A stretch of 64,000 bases of DNA, taken from NCBI GenBank assembly GCA_025024175.1, contig QCXZ01000137.1, positions 6,820,001-6,884,000 of the forward strand. The letters run 5' to 3'. The stretch is from Rhyzopertha dominica (Eukaryota > Arthropoda > Insecta > Coleoptera > Bostrichidae). The position numbers were made by a program, and so were the translations under genes. The notes below the pieces were generated by a model, which saw nothing but the letters and a program-made list of their open reading frames with translations, searched no databases and was not told the DNA's origin. Positions 47,424 to 59,152 of the stretch are shown here, piece by piece. Every line of letters begins with the position of its first letter. Position 1 is the stretch's first letter.

Positions 47424-48684
47424 ATCCGAAAACAATTCACTTGTACTGCAAATGCAAGCGATCAAACGAAAGAACATCGACTAAAAATGGCGCTAATGAG
47501 TCAGGGGATGCGACGAAGAAAAGCCGCAAACTCGCAGAAATCCTCAAGGCGTTTGAGCGCTCCGATTGGTGCGTTAAATCCAACGACCAATCAGATTTGT
47601 TCCGATATTTAAAAATGAGATAGACCGTCATACAAAAATAGGGTTAGTCGCAAATTTAAAATAAGGGGAGTTAAATGAAGATTTGCGCTCGTTTGTTTAA
47701 TAAAATACCTACAAACAAACAATAAACCCACAAACTGATGTTTGGAAAGCGTACCTGTGATTTTGCAAACGTAAACGTAATATTTCAACCTCGACAAAAA
47801 CGTGGAAGCATAATTACCCGTATCTCCAAAGGTATAAAATACCTACTTTACATTAAATAGTAAACGTAAAATTCATTGACTGGATAAAATAGAAATAAAC
47901 CATTTGAGTATTTATCAACATACCTATGTCAACGAAAACACTGAATGATTCATCATCAAATCGTTTTTAGCTATTAGAGTTGATTTAAATGTTTCTATTT
48001 AGATACCTTACTCAAACACATGTAAAATCTATACACGTTTGCTGCATTTTTTATTTCTGCATCATTTAAAAAGTAGCTGCATTTGGAATTTGGATGTATG
48101 CGCTACCTATATAAATTCTATATGTAAATACAACCTGTACATATAAAGGGAAATTAATAACTATACAGTCAACAGCTGAAATAAGATACAAAAAGGTGTT
48201 TGAATGTTATCTGGCTAGGGCGGGTTCATTGGTCCTCCAATAATTTTGGAAAAACAAATACCTATATCACACGCTATATTTGTGATAAACCCAATCAAAA
48301 GGGTCGTTTAACTTTAAAACAATAGGTAGAATATTGGATTTATAGGAACAATGCAAAGCACTACAGATAAGAGTGTTGACTATCCTGAAAAAATTGTATT
48401 TTTAATAGACTGTACTTTTCACACGGAATGATTGTAGCAGCTACTGTACCACATAAAAAATGACGCACGTCAATGTCAATATAACCTCCAAAATTCTTGA
48501 ACCTAGAAGTTCTCATGTTGATTGATTACATTTCAAAACGCGGTCGTATAATAAATGGCACAAAAGATACTTTAAAACACAAAAAGCAGCGCTATTTGTT
48601 GGTAATTTAGAAATAAGTAGTATAGCAATTCTGCAGTGAGAGAAGACTGTTACATGTTACAACCGTTTTTCAACTACTGAAACA
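47424..48684. other. Intergenic region between divergent genes
   Basis: Separates the minus-strand 83-residue gene from plus-strand PBDC1. The first 200 bp next to 47,424 are GC-richer and probably hold its promoter. Nothing else is recognised. Confidence 0.4.
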
Positions 48685-51091
48685 ATGGTAAATAATGCAC
48701 ATTCTTTAATAAAGAAAATTATATTTATGTGTTTGTTTAAGGACATTTTATCGAGACCGGCTGAAGAATTTGGGAATGTTGAATCGCTCGAAACACTCTG
48801 GGCGGAAAAAGCTTTCGAGCATGCCGAGATTTATTTCAACGTAAGTCAGGCTGCATGTTTATTGAAGTAGTTAAATTGAAAATGATGCAACACGTACTTT
48901 TTAATGTGTGCCCATATAATTGCATTGGAGTTTCGAGATCGTTAAATAAAATAATTTTGAAAAAGAGATGTTATCAAAGTCGGAATGCTATATTCAAGTC
49001 AATTGAACCAAACCTTACCGTTAACCAGCGATTTTACAAAGCTTATTATCATGAGTCAACCATGCTTGTGAGAAAAGACGTAGGCAGAAAGAGCCCCATT
49101 TACCTGCCATTTTAAAAACAAAAGTGTAAACTGCTTATTAATAATTTTTTATTACGCATGCATCATAATCAACAATTATCGCACGCTGCAGCGTGTGTAA
49201 AATGATGATTATGATGCGCCTACTTTTTTATTACCTAGATATTTACCTGCCGTTTAAATTACTAGGTATACCTTTTGTACCCATATCAAAATGAACGAAC
49301 ACTTTTAAAAACAACATTTCTTTATTCTAAGTAACTATAATACTCTTATTTTAAATAAACATTGATTGTACAATTTGTATTTTTAGATATTTCAATTATG
49401 ATTTAAGCCTACTAAAAATAATTACAAAATTGTAAAAGAGAATGTTTAATGTTTAAAACATTTTTGAGCTTATGATGCATTCGTAATAAAAAATAGCGTA
49501 TGATACGCGTGTATAAATAAGAAGCCTTTAAAGCCCTTGCGACTTACAAAACACTCCGCTGCGTGTCGCGTTTTTAAATATGTCGCGCTTTAAAGGCCCT
49601 CTTATACACTTGTATCATAATATACTAATATCTCAATAATATGTTGACAATAATTGTATTTGTGTAAATAATCACATTACCAAGTGTTTTAATTATTAAA
49701 TTATATTATAATATTATATATAAAATGCAGCATCTCACACGAATCCCAAAAATTTCAGTTTTTTAAATATTTTTATTTGGATAAGTAGTACATATTTGAA
49801 AGATTTAAACACAGGCCAAAGAGGTAGGCACAGATGTACAATAAGTCTCCTGTAAAACGTAGTTGTCTCATTAAACATGTCATCGTTCGTTTGGAATCTC
49901 ATTGCATACTGTAAACAACTATCAGATTTTCAATGTTACCTAATAAAAGTTGCTTATACTTTTTATATTTTTTGCGAGTGTTAGTGTAGAAATTTTTACA
50001 TTGGGAACCGAATCCACTGAGCTGTTACGCAATTTAAATAAATCTTACAAAACTGCCTTATTTCTTTTCCTGTAAACGTTTTCTGTCAAATTCAAATATT
50101 GCATGTGACACGCTTTATTTACGTTTAGACATGATGCCATCATCACACTGCCACCATGAACCAGTTATGGCTAACATCGCAGGATCCTTTACCTTTATTT
50201 GTGCATAAATGTGACAATTTTGGAAAAATTAAAATATGGGTCATTATTTTTTAATTTGAATTCATCTTCTGTAATAAAAAAATATGGACTAGAATATTAT
50301 ATTGTGTAAACTAAGACTGTGGTGTAAGTTATCACCTAACTATAACCAAACGATCAGTGTTTGAAATATTATATCCGTAAATAAAGTTATTCAATATTTC
50401 GAAAATTTTTGAAACTTAATATTATCGAAAATATCAATACTGTTTGTCGCTGACCATTACTATCAAATTTATTTTTTGATGTAGGTAAAACATACCTAAA
50501 GAAAAAAATTATTTTTGATGTCCACTTCATGTAAAATTGCCCTAATGTTTCTTTAACACCATTAAGTCTGTCAGTTTAAGTTATGTTTTCAACAATTTCT
50601 GTTAGTAAAACCACTACAGACAATCAACCAAACGTACAAACTGTGCGGTTACAGAATAATATGTAGCAAAGCAAGATCAAATGTGTTAGCACCATCCGTC
50701 CGTTAAAATGTTTTATTCTAAATTTTTTTTGCAGCTCTTATGTTCAGTGGACCCAAAATATTTACGACTAACTCCCCACGACGACCTTATCTACAAGACT
50801 TTCCGCGATGAATTCCCCGACTTAGACGTAACCGTCATAAACGAAGACGAACTGAAAAGCTCCGAGGGAAAATCTAAATGGAGACCGTACTGTGAAAAGT
50901 TCAAAAACATCGTTGAAGATTACAGTTACGGGACCTTGCTAAGGTCGGACGCTTCGAAAGCTTACAGTGAAGAAAATTCAATACTTGTTATACGAATACA
51001 GTTTTACGCCATAGAATTAGCTAGAAATAGAGAAGGAATTAATGACATTATACGTAAAAAATTCTCAGAACAAACTGTTAACGACAAATAA
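48685..51091 (+). CDS. Pbdc1: PBDC1 homologue (polysaccharide biosynthesis domain-containing 1)
   Basis: Exons are 48,742-48,840 and 50,735-51,091. The proposed first coding exon is just the ATG at 48,685-48,687, giving 152 residues. Family landmarks are PAEEFGN, LWAEKAFEHAEIYFN, SVDPKYLRLTPHDD, DELKSSEGKSKWRP, VEDYSYGTLLR and IQFYAIELARNREG, all in the order of human PBDC1. The acidic C-terminal extension of the human protein is absent. The molecular role of PBDC1 is poorly established; no enzymatic activity is claimed. The 54-nt stretch after the ATG (GTAAAT...TTTGTTTAAG) is in frame and stop-free, so a read-through N-terminus 18 residues longer is possible. The gene converges on RpL26, with stop codons 65 nt apart. 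Confidence 0.88.
49158..49220. repeat. 60-bp hairpin in Pbdc1 intron
   Basis: GCATCATAATCA...CGCACGCTG pairs with CAGCGTGTG...TGATTATGATGC around a TGCAGC centre, with a bulged AT-rich middle. It may be a small foldback element. Confidence 0.55.
49499..49622. mobile_element. Short foldback MITE in Pbdc1 intron
   Basis: The left arm TATGATACGCGTGTATAA...GCCTTTAAAG...GCGAC and right arm ...GCGCTTTAAAGGC...TTATACACTTGTATCATA are inverted repeats with internal mismatches, about 124 bp in all. No coding capacity. A miniature element is the simplest reading; no target duplication could be fixed. Confidence 0.6.
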
Positions 51092-51156
51092 GTTTCTAAA
51101 TAAAATGACATATTTGTAATAACTTGTTTTATTGTATTTGATTAATACAAAAAGGT
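51092..51156. terminator. Shared 3' end region of Pbdc1 and RpL26
   Basis: Only 65 bp separates the convergent stop codons. A plus-strand AATAAA (51,099-51,104) serves Pbdc1, and a minus-strand AATAAA (complement of 51,128-51,133) serves RpL26. With cleavage 15-30 nt past each signal, the two mRNAs would overlap at their 3' ends. Confidence 0.65.
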
Positions 51157-53311
51157 TTATGAGGCATCTACTGCCGCGGCAGATGCCGATTCTTCAGTGT
51201 ACTTTCCTTTGTCTTTGCCCAATGCAGCCAAACGTCCTTTGGCTCTTCTGTCGATGATTTTCTTTCTGTCTTTGTCCATCTTAAGTTTAACTATTACAAC
51301 CTGAAATAAAGCAACATTAAAAAACTGCAAAACAAAATAACTCATGAGGTATTAAAGTTTACAAATCAGAACCAAGTTTTTGTCATAGAACGGATGGAAC
51401 AATACACCTAGAAAAATTAATCAAGAGAACCTTGACAACAATCGCAGTGTAAGGACCAAATTCCGTTCTCTACGAATGGTTTGTAATAATCATCAAAGAA
51501 ATATAAATAACTTCTTTCGAGGCATCATTCTCTTAATGAAAAATAAGTTCTAACGATTTTATGGAATGAGTACAAAAACTATAAATGTCTAATAGACAAA
51601 ATGCATTGTGAATATTCAATATATACATTAGCATTTAATTAAAACTAAACTAAAGGTTCATCTATGGTTCAAGTATGGATGAAAGTTTATTTCATTTAAG
51701 AAAGTTAATATTAATAATTCCAATTTAGTAGTTACAAGTAGTTCTGCTTTTTATTTGATTTATTTGCATACTTAACACAATTTTAAATTGTTGTAAGGGT
51801 GCTTGTATATTCAAATGTGCAAAAAACATGGCCTAATCCGCCTCAAAAATCGCAATGTAAAAAAGCAACCCCCAAATCTTCTTAAAACGCACATGCGTAG
51901 GACGACCAGACTTTAAGGAGTATGTGACGCTGCACAGCATACGAAAAACACGGCATAAACGCCTCTAAAATCACGTGGTAAAAAAACTCAAATCTGCTTG
52001 AAAACGCACTCTTGTGGGACAACCGGGCGTTAAAGAGCATCCAACAATGGGCAGCATAAAGGAGAACACTCCTCGTCGAAAAGTAGTTCCAAATTGAAAC
52101 ATTAATTTTTAATAGACTAGGCGCATCACAAGAAACGGATTTCATATTTAGGTAATTATGCATATTACCGGACCTACCCCAAATTACATGAAATTTTGCA
52201 CACTCCTAAAACACGACCTCCTGAACATGAATCTGAAATCGGTTTCTTGCGGTCACGTCTAGTTTTTTTTTAAACTAATGTTTCAATTGGAACTATTTTA
52301 TCGCGCGGAGTATTCTCCCCTATGGCGCACAGTGTCACAAGCTCCTGTATGTCGGGTCTTCCTACGCGAGTGCTTACCAGCTGATTTGGGTGTTTGCTTT
52401 TATTACCACGCGATTTTTGCGCCGCACGCAAAAAACACGGCCTAACCGCCTCAAAAATCGGGCAGTAATAAAAGCAAACCCCCAAATCAGCTGGAAAACA
52501 CAGTCGCGTAGGAAGACCGGACGTAAAGGAACATGCGACATCGGTCGGCATACAGAAGAACACCGCGCATAGTAAAGTAGTTCCGAGTGTAAACATTTAT
52601 TTCTCAAAAACTAGACAAGACCGCAAGAAACAGATGACAGATTCGTGTTTAGGAGGCCGTGTTCTAGCAGTGTGCAAAATTTTGTAAAATTTGGCGAAGG
52701 TCCGGTAATGTGCATAATTACCCACATTTATGTTCAAGAGGTCGCTTTCTAGAGGTATGCACAATTTCAGCTCGATAGGTGATGGGACGCTATAGTAAAT
52801 AATTATCCATGAACTTTACATTCGTGTTCAAGGTTTTGTGAGTTTTAGCATTAAAAACAAAGCAAATATTGAAAACATTACGACCTGCACTGCGATTACT
52901 AACATACATCATCAATTGTATTAAAAATTTGCGTGAAAATAATTGTTTACCTTCGAAGGGTGGATTCCAACATAAACACTAGCTCCATTGGCTTTTTCCC
53001 TTTGGATTCTTTCAATGTATATTACGAATTTCTTTCTGTAGACTTGTACTACTTTTCCCACCTGTTGTCCTTTGTAATGACCTCTTACAACCTAAAAACA
53101 CTGGACATTAACAAAAGCTCTCAACAAAGCCTTTCTGACATACCTGAACTTCATCATCTTTACGAATGGGCATAGTTCTAACGTTGTATTTTTGTCTAAG
53201 CTCTTTTGATAGAGGTGCAGACATAAGACGACGTCTCACATGGGACGGAGCTGTGAAATGACGTTTCCTGTTTTTCCTCCTTGAGGATGTTACAAACTTG
53301 TTCAGTTTCAT
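51157..53311 (-). CDS. RpL26: 60S ribosomal protein L26 (uL24)
   Basis: Minus-strand coding exons are 53,311-53,144, 53,091-52,951 and 51,300-51,157, all phase 0, giving 150 residues (human 145). The start is [19 protein letters not shown], followed by [38 protein letters not shown] with the KOW motif at the exon 1/2 junction, then [19 protein letters not shown] and [10 protein letters not shown]. The C-terminus is Ala/Ser-rich ([11 protein letters not shown]). It is a component of the large ribosomal subunit near the exit tunnel. The second intron (51,301-52,950) contains two nested foldback MITEs. A 5' UTR exon with a pyrimidine tract precedes it, fitting ribosomal-protein gene style. Confidence 0.97.
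51815..52807. mobile_element. Two nested foldback MITEs in RpL26 intron 2
   Basis: The outer copy (51,815-52,150 and 52,723-52,807) belongs to the family at 26,842-27,482, sharing the right end GGTGATGGGACGCTATAGTA and the CGGCCTAA...CGCCTCAAAAATCGC repeats; its left end is missing. Within it sits an intact copy (52,151-52,722) with TIRs starting GGTAATTATGCATATTACCG. The inner copy is flanked by CATATTTA and CACATTTA (52,143-52,150; 52,723-52,730), an 8-bp duplication with one difference. TIRs run about 110 bp, then GGAACTATTTTA. Confidence 0.85.
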
Positions 53312-53546
53312 CGTGCTGTTTTCCTAACTCCTAAAAAAACATACGCATTCATAAATCAACGTGTACACACTGCGGGGAAAGTTAGGTTATGTGCGAATGT
53401 ATTCACTTGTCGGGTGGATATAAAATACAAATAAACCCTTAATATTATGAATAAAGCAATGCTGATCATTTCTATGTTCACAAAAATGTAATGGATTACT
53501 TAATTTCACTCGATGAAATCAGATTGTTTCATAAAAGCGTACTTAC

Positions 53547-53585
53547 CGACAACAGCACCAATTTCGCACCGGAAAAGAAAGTTGG
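53547..53585 (-). promoter_or_regulatory. RpL26 5' UTR exon with TOP-like tract
   Basis: On the minus strand, CTTTCTTTTCCGGTGCG precedes a short non-coding exon that ends at donor GTAAGT (53,546-53,541). The matching acceptor TTTTTTTAG lies just 5' of the coding ATG. A pyrimidine tract at the cap site is the usual TOP signal that links ribosomal-protein mRNA translation to mTOR. The exact start site is inferred. Confidence 0.55.
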
Positions 53586-53929
53586 CGCATGCGTTACAGC
53601 AGGATGGCCAACATAAACTTAATGAACTTAAATACACTGCAGTCACATGAGCAATTGGCTTTTTAGGATTATATTTAGCAACAAAATGAGTACATCCACT
53701 CTCATTTGTTGTTACATGCCGCTTCGTAAGTAATTAAGTAAATCTAAAGGACATGTCAACAAGAAATACGTTATTTACTATGACCTTCATTGAAAATATA
53801 CAAGAAATAAATAATAACACAAGTCGCTCTGTGAAGCGTTATCGCATTCGATGATAATTTTCTACTTTTGTTGCTTTCGAACCAGTTTAAACAATGCTGT
53901 ACAGAGCAAAAGATATTTAACGGAGTAAA
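53586..53929. promoter_or_regulatory. Divergent promoter region, RpL26 / Acadsb
   Basis: About 340 bp lies between the RpL26 start region (minus) and the Acadsb ATG (plus), so both promoters must be here. A strong unused-looking donor (CTTCGTAAGT at about 53,731) could belong to an alternative Acadsb 5' exon, but its ATG frame does not match the next exon. Confidence 0.5.
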
Positions 53930-56900
53930 ATGAACAGTATACGCTGCGTTTTCAGAAAAAAGGCAACTAAACATTAGTTAAGTAACGATTAAAAAGTTTT
54001 TATTCATCTTTTGTTTTTAGGCCGCGTCCAGGACGTGGTTAAAGCAGTTATCCACTTGTTCAACGGAAAAACAAATTCATGTAGAAACGGAAATTTCAAA
54101 TTCATGCCAACATACACCGCTAACTCTACTGAGTGAAGATGAAAAAGCTATGAAAGATACAGGTTAGTATCACGCTAAGCTTGTAATTTAAGGTATGGTC
54201 ACATAATCATAATACGTATGTGTTTGTCTCATAAATGTTATCTGCATTTCACAATATTATTTGTATAGTAATTTTTTGTTATTTACAGTTGCAAGATTTG
54301 CCAAAGAACAAATAAGTCCCTACGTCAGAGAAATGGAGAATGAGGGAAAATTAAAGTCTGGTATCATAGACGCCCTATTTCAAAATGGAGTAAGTTAAAA
54401 AATAAAACAAAGATTACACACAACATAAAGCAAAGATATATTTCAAAAATTATTTATGCTGCGGTATAAAGAAGAGAGTTTTTGACATTAAATAAATATT
54501 TAAGTGTGATTAAAATTTGAATATATAAAGTTTTCAATAAATTTGTATTTCAAGATTAATTTTTAAGCCATCATGCATCAGTAATTCAAATCAATAAAAG
54601 TTAGTCAAAATTCGAATGCAATGAAAATCGATCATTAATCCTATTGACAATTGACATTATTTCTGTGAACCAAAAATTATTTTTTGCATATATTGGAAAC
54701 TGCCTCTGTCACGGAAATTCGTACGTTTAAGAAATGAATGTAAGCATCAATTGTATGTTGATTAGAACAATTTAAATTCAGTAACCTTTGCATAAACTGT
54801 ATACACAAAATACATAGAGTGAATCAATTAAATTTTTATACAAAAATAACATTTAATGCAACAGCTAAATGAGTTTTGAAGAATTTGATTTTTTATATGG
54901 TGTTCTACAAAACAGAATCTGTATTTTTTTATATAGCAGAAGAGCAGGACGGAGAAAATAATGATCATGATAATGTTTATGCAAACAAGGCGAGTGTAGA
55001 TACTGAAGGTTTGACTAGTAAAAAAAATATACAAATAGGGAATAGTTATTTGTATTATAATAAGTAAAGAAAAGTAACGTTTTTCTTTAAAAAAATTAAA
55101 GAAAAATTTATGTTCTTTAACAATAATATACATAATTGTTTTTTGGAAACTTAATAGAAATAATACATTAAATTTTATAAAAAATAATTTAAAAATATAT
55201 TATTTATTAGGTACTATTCATAACTAAAATAAAGTTAACATATGATTATACCAATGCAACAGTTCACAACTTTATTAAGGATCAAGGGTTTTTTATATAC
55301 ATTAGTAGACATCATAGAGTTACACAATGGATTGTCCCAATGTGTGTGTGCAACCCCTTTTTCTTTCTTTTTTTACAGTTTATTTGGTGACAATTTTGTT
55401 AACATTTTGTATAAACTTGTGTCCAACAATTTTTGGACAGCAAACTGTCCTGTACTTAGTGAAATTTTGAACATAAAGTTTTACTTTTAACACATTATTA
55501 AATTGGGTTTTATATCAACTCGGTTACATAAATTACTTACTGTCTTACACCAACTAGATAAATATGGATACAGTATTTATTACTTTAAATGGTGCATTTT
55601 TGTTAAACAACATAAAAGGGAGTATTCCTTTAAATAAGGGCCATAGATTCAAAAAATGTTATCAAACCATTCAAAAATTTATTCGCACAAAACTTCTAAA
55701 CCAAAAACCATTAAGGGTAGTTAAGCCCTCACCCCCATGATAGGGATTAAAATTCTAATTGTACAGTTCAAGGTAGCACTACTTCAAACATCGGTAAAAA
55801 TTAAAAAAAAATATTGCAAAAAACTATTCTTTACCGTTCATCTTCAAGAAGCTGTAACTCAATAACGAGGGCACAGATCTCAAAATGTGATTGTATTTGA
55901 TACACCAATGCAAGAATTTATAGCAAATATTTTTTGTATCATAACTATGTCTCTCCTTTACAGAAGCAAAAAAAGATGTATTTTTGCTACAACATGTAAT
56001 GTTAGAACATTGTATTTTTTAGATAAATTAAGATTCCCAGGAAAATGTTAGAACTAAATATCTATAAAGCTAATTATTGTTTTAAATGTTTCGATAGCAG
56101 TATTAAATCAAAGAATGCCTTTATCAACAGGCAAATAATATTTTGCTTGCAGCTTCTTGGAGTAGAAATAGACACCAAATATGGAGGAGCAGGTTGCAAT
56201 TTTATGACCACAGTACTTGTCATAGAAGAACTCTCCAAAGTAGACCCTTCTGTCTCGCTGCTGGTCGACATACAAAATACTCTAGTAAATGCAGTCATAA
56301 AAAAATTAGGCACCCAAGAACAAAAAGACAAATATCTCCCAAGGCTCGCAACAAACACGGTAACAAATTTATAATTGCATATTTTATTCATCTTACCCTA
56401 TAGGGTAGTGTGCATGTTTTGCATTAAGCGAGACGACGTCCGGTTCAGACGCCTTCTCTCTGAAAACTACCGCCACAAGAGACGGAACCGATTTCATCCT
56501 GAACGGATCGAAAATGTGGATATCCAATGCCGATGTAGGAGGCTTGTTTTTAGTGATGGCAAATGCAAATCCCTCAGCCGTAAAATTTAAGTGAAATCCT
56601 CATAAGCATTTATAATAACATAGATTTTCAGGGTTATAGGGGTATAACGTGTTTCATAGTTGAAAGAGACACTCCGGGGTTCTCGGTGGCAAAACCGGAA
56701 AAAAAATTGGGTCTCTGCGCTTCGGGAACTTGCATGTTGAATTTTGATAATGTTCGAGTTCCTGAAAGTGCTATTTTGGGAGAACTAGGACAAGGATATA
56801 AAATTGCGGCCGGATTCCTAAATGAGGGGAGGATTGGAATCGCTGCTCAAATGTTGGGATTGGCACAAGGATGTTTTGATGCAACGATTCCGTATACGTT

Positions 56901-58725
56901 GGAAAGAACGCAGTTTGGAAGCCCTATTTTTAAATTTCAAGTAAGCATTTTATAGAAAATTAAGCAGATACAACTTAAAAATTACTTTGGTGAGCTCTAA
57001 AGTAATTAGGGTCTAATACTGAAAAATCTTTAAATACAATAATAATAGGTTTATAACTTTTCATCCTTAATATAGAACTTGAAAATATTTACACCTATTT
57101 TTATTGCATATAGTAAAGTGCCTTGCTTAGCCTAGATTTAGCAAGTTTATTTTTAAATATGAAGACTACTAGTATTTTTTGTAAGCTTTGAGTGAAGTGC
57201 ACTTTAGTATGTTCTAAAAAATCAATAAAATATCTAATTTCCTTGAAAACATATATCAGATCAGATCAAAATTAACTAAAATGCCTTAGTGCAAACTTCA
57301 TGCTCCCTGGGTGACAAGTAAAGCAAATAGTACACTGTGTTATACTAAACAAAAGATATAGAATACCTTTCAGCTTTTTAGGGATATACCTCATAAATTA
57401 CATAAAATAGTTTTATTATTGCAATAAAAAAATTGTACATAGAATAAAAGTTTCTGCTAATAGAGATTTAATTAAAAAACTGCACAATAGCTTAACAATC
57501 ATTAGAATTTGTTGCATTGTGAAGTTGACTGTACCTACCTATATAATACTTAAGTGATCTGTTACACATACAAAATTAATTCATTCAATGCACAAAAATC
57601 AATTTCAATCGACAGAAATCCGATTATAATATTCAAACAACATAAAATTAAATGCAAGGAATTTGAAAAAATGGATTAAATGATGGTCAATCTATTTTTC
57701 TTTTGTCCTTGTCGTTTGTTGCATTGCATATTTCCTAATAACTTGAAAGATTGAAAGAATCTTAATTATACAAAGATTTAGGGGTACTTAGTATATTGCA
57801 TGTACACTCAAATTGTCCAACACCTTTAATATGTTACCTGACAATAATAGTAATGACAATAGCGTTATTTTCCACTAAGGATGATATTATTACTGGCAAA
57901 GGTGCAGAAAAGATGAATGCTTTAGTACTATCATACCTTACTGTTTTGTAAAGCTATTAATGAGTTACTGGTTTGACGGTAGACATTACGTAGATGCAAA
58001 ATTGTCATTATATGGTGTGTCTCAGGGGTCAAGTCCCGGGTCGTTGTTGGTAGCTATTAATACATGTAGCCTGTTAAAATATATTAAATATTAAAAACTA
58101 CATCTTTGTCTTCATGACGCACAGATATATTATAGTTTTGACTTGATGACTTTGATACACAATTTAAGTACTAAGACCATGTTCCGGAATTGAAATCTGA
58201 ACTTACGGTACAAAGACTTGTGTCGTCAATTATATTTGCTAATACCCTTCGAGTCACATTTTAAACTAAATACTTATACAAATTTTCTATTGGTTCCCTA
58301 TCTTCATATGTTATATATTTTAATTCTTTATCCTTCGTTATTCTCTAAACTAGAACTTTCAGCAGTTTGATACTGTATTTTAAAAAACTAATCCTACAAC
58401 TTGTTGTTTTTAGACGATGCAACACCAAATTGCGCAGATAGCAACTCAACTAGAGTGTGCACGTTTGTTGGTATATAATGCAGCTCGTTTAGTAGAAGCA
58501 GGTGAACCTTTTGTCAAACAAGCATCAATGGCGAAATACTATGCAGCTGAAGTAGCACAACAAACAACAATCAAATGCATAGACTGGATGGGTGGGGTTG
58601 GATTCACCAAAGACTTCATACAGGAGAAATACTACAGAGACTGCAAAGTGGGAAGCATATACGAAGGAACATACAATATACAGCTCTCAACCATTGCAAA
58701 ATACATAGAAAAGGAATATGCATGA
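53930..58725 (+). CDS. Acadsb: Short/branched-chain acyl-CoA dehydrogenase, mitochondrial
   Basis: FAD enzyme that dehydrogenates 2-methylbutyryl-CoA and related acyl-CoAs in isoleucine breakdown, passing electrons to ETF. Exons are 53930-53962, 54021-54162, 54289-54389, 56153-56359, 56409-56579, 56632-56940 and 58414-58725, giving 424 residues (human 432). The N-terminus [11 protein letters not shown]...SRTWLKQL is basic and fits mitochondrial import. Landmarks are [26 protein letters not shown] (FAD/substrate loop), [42 protein letters not shown] and [10 protein letters not shown]. The catalytic base is Glu405 in IYEGT, equivalent to human Glu414. Exon 1 needs a GC donor (AAG|GCAACT), its weakest point. 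Exon 5 must start at the second of two AGs five nt apart to keep frame. Confidence 0.92.
54390..56152. other. Acadsb intron 3
   Basis: AT-rich with long A/T runs; no gene or mobile element recognised. Ends in the acceptor TTTGCTTGCAG. Confidence 0.4.
56941..58413. other. Acadsb intron 6
   Basis: Begins GTAAGC and ends GTTGTTTTTAG. AT-rich, with no recognised element. Confidence 0.4.
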
Positions 58726-58821
58726 TGTAAAAAAACATTTTCTTGCTTTCAACTAACATTTTACTCTTCTATGTACAGAATTTACATGTATATTATAAAA
58801 CTACGTAAAACATTAAAACAT

Positions 58822-59127
58822 TCATTTCGGATCGTGTGGCAACTTAAAACCGACCATCTTTGCTGTTTCGGCTACGGTTCTTTCACCTTTCCCATGGAAC
58901 TCATCGCACAGCTGGTTTCTGAGCCGTGTGCTGCGCAAGTACGTCAGGTAAGTGTTAGCGACGAATTTCATCTCTTCACGAGCCCTACACAGCTGCTCGT
59001 CTGTCGTTTTGAATCTTCTGAACTGGCTGATGAGATACTGTATGGCCAGGTTATCTTTTAAGTGACCAGGTGGCGTTGCCTGTCTTAACTCGGAGATTAT
59101 CTGTCTTAAAACCGAAACGTTGGACAT
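58822..59127 (-). CDS. Fmc1: FMC1 homologue, ATP synthase F1 assembly factor
   Basis: A single-exon minus-strand frame of 101 residues. It begins MSNVSVLRQIISELRQ, with an L-x-R-type start like LYR-family mitochondrial proteins. It continues LAIQYLISQFRRFKTTDEQL, FVANTYLTYLRSTR and ERTVAETAKMVGFKLPHDPK, matching animal FMC1 (C7orf55) in order and length (human about 113). FMC1 supports assembly of mitochondrial F1-ATPase. The ATG is only 25 nt after the SRR1-like stop codon on the same strand. An acceptor-like AATTTTTGCTTCAG ends 10 nt before the ATG, so the mRNA may be spliced from a 5' exon shared with SRR1-like. It converges on Acadsb, with 96 bp between stops. Confidence 0.88.
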   Translation of the reverse strand: MSNVSVLRQIISELRQATPPGHLKDNLAIQYLISQFRRFKTTDEQLCRAREEMKFVANTYLTYLRSTRLRNQLCDEFHGKGERTVAETAKMVGFKLPHDPK

Positions 59128-59152
59128 TATTTACAATCTGAAGCAAAAATTC

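Noticed and set aside
52390..52572. Overlapping Arg-rich open frames inside the RpL26 intron
   Set aside because: They come from the central repeats of the foldback MITE on both strands, not from a gene.
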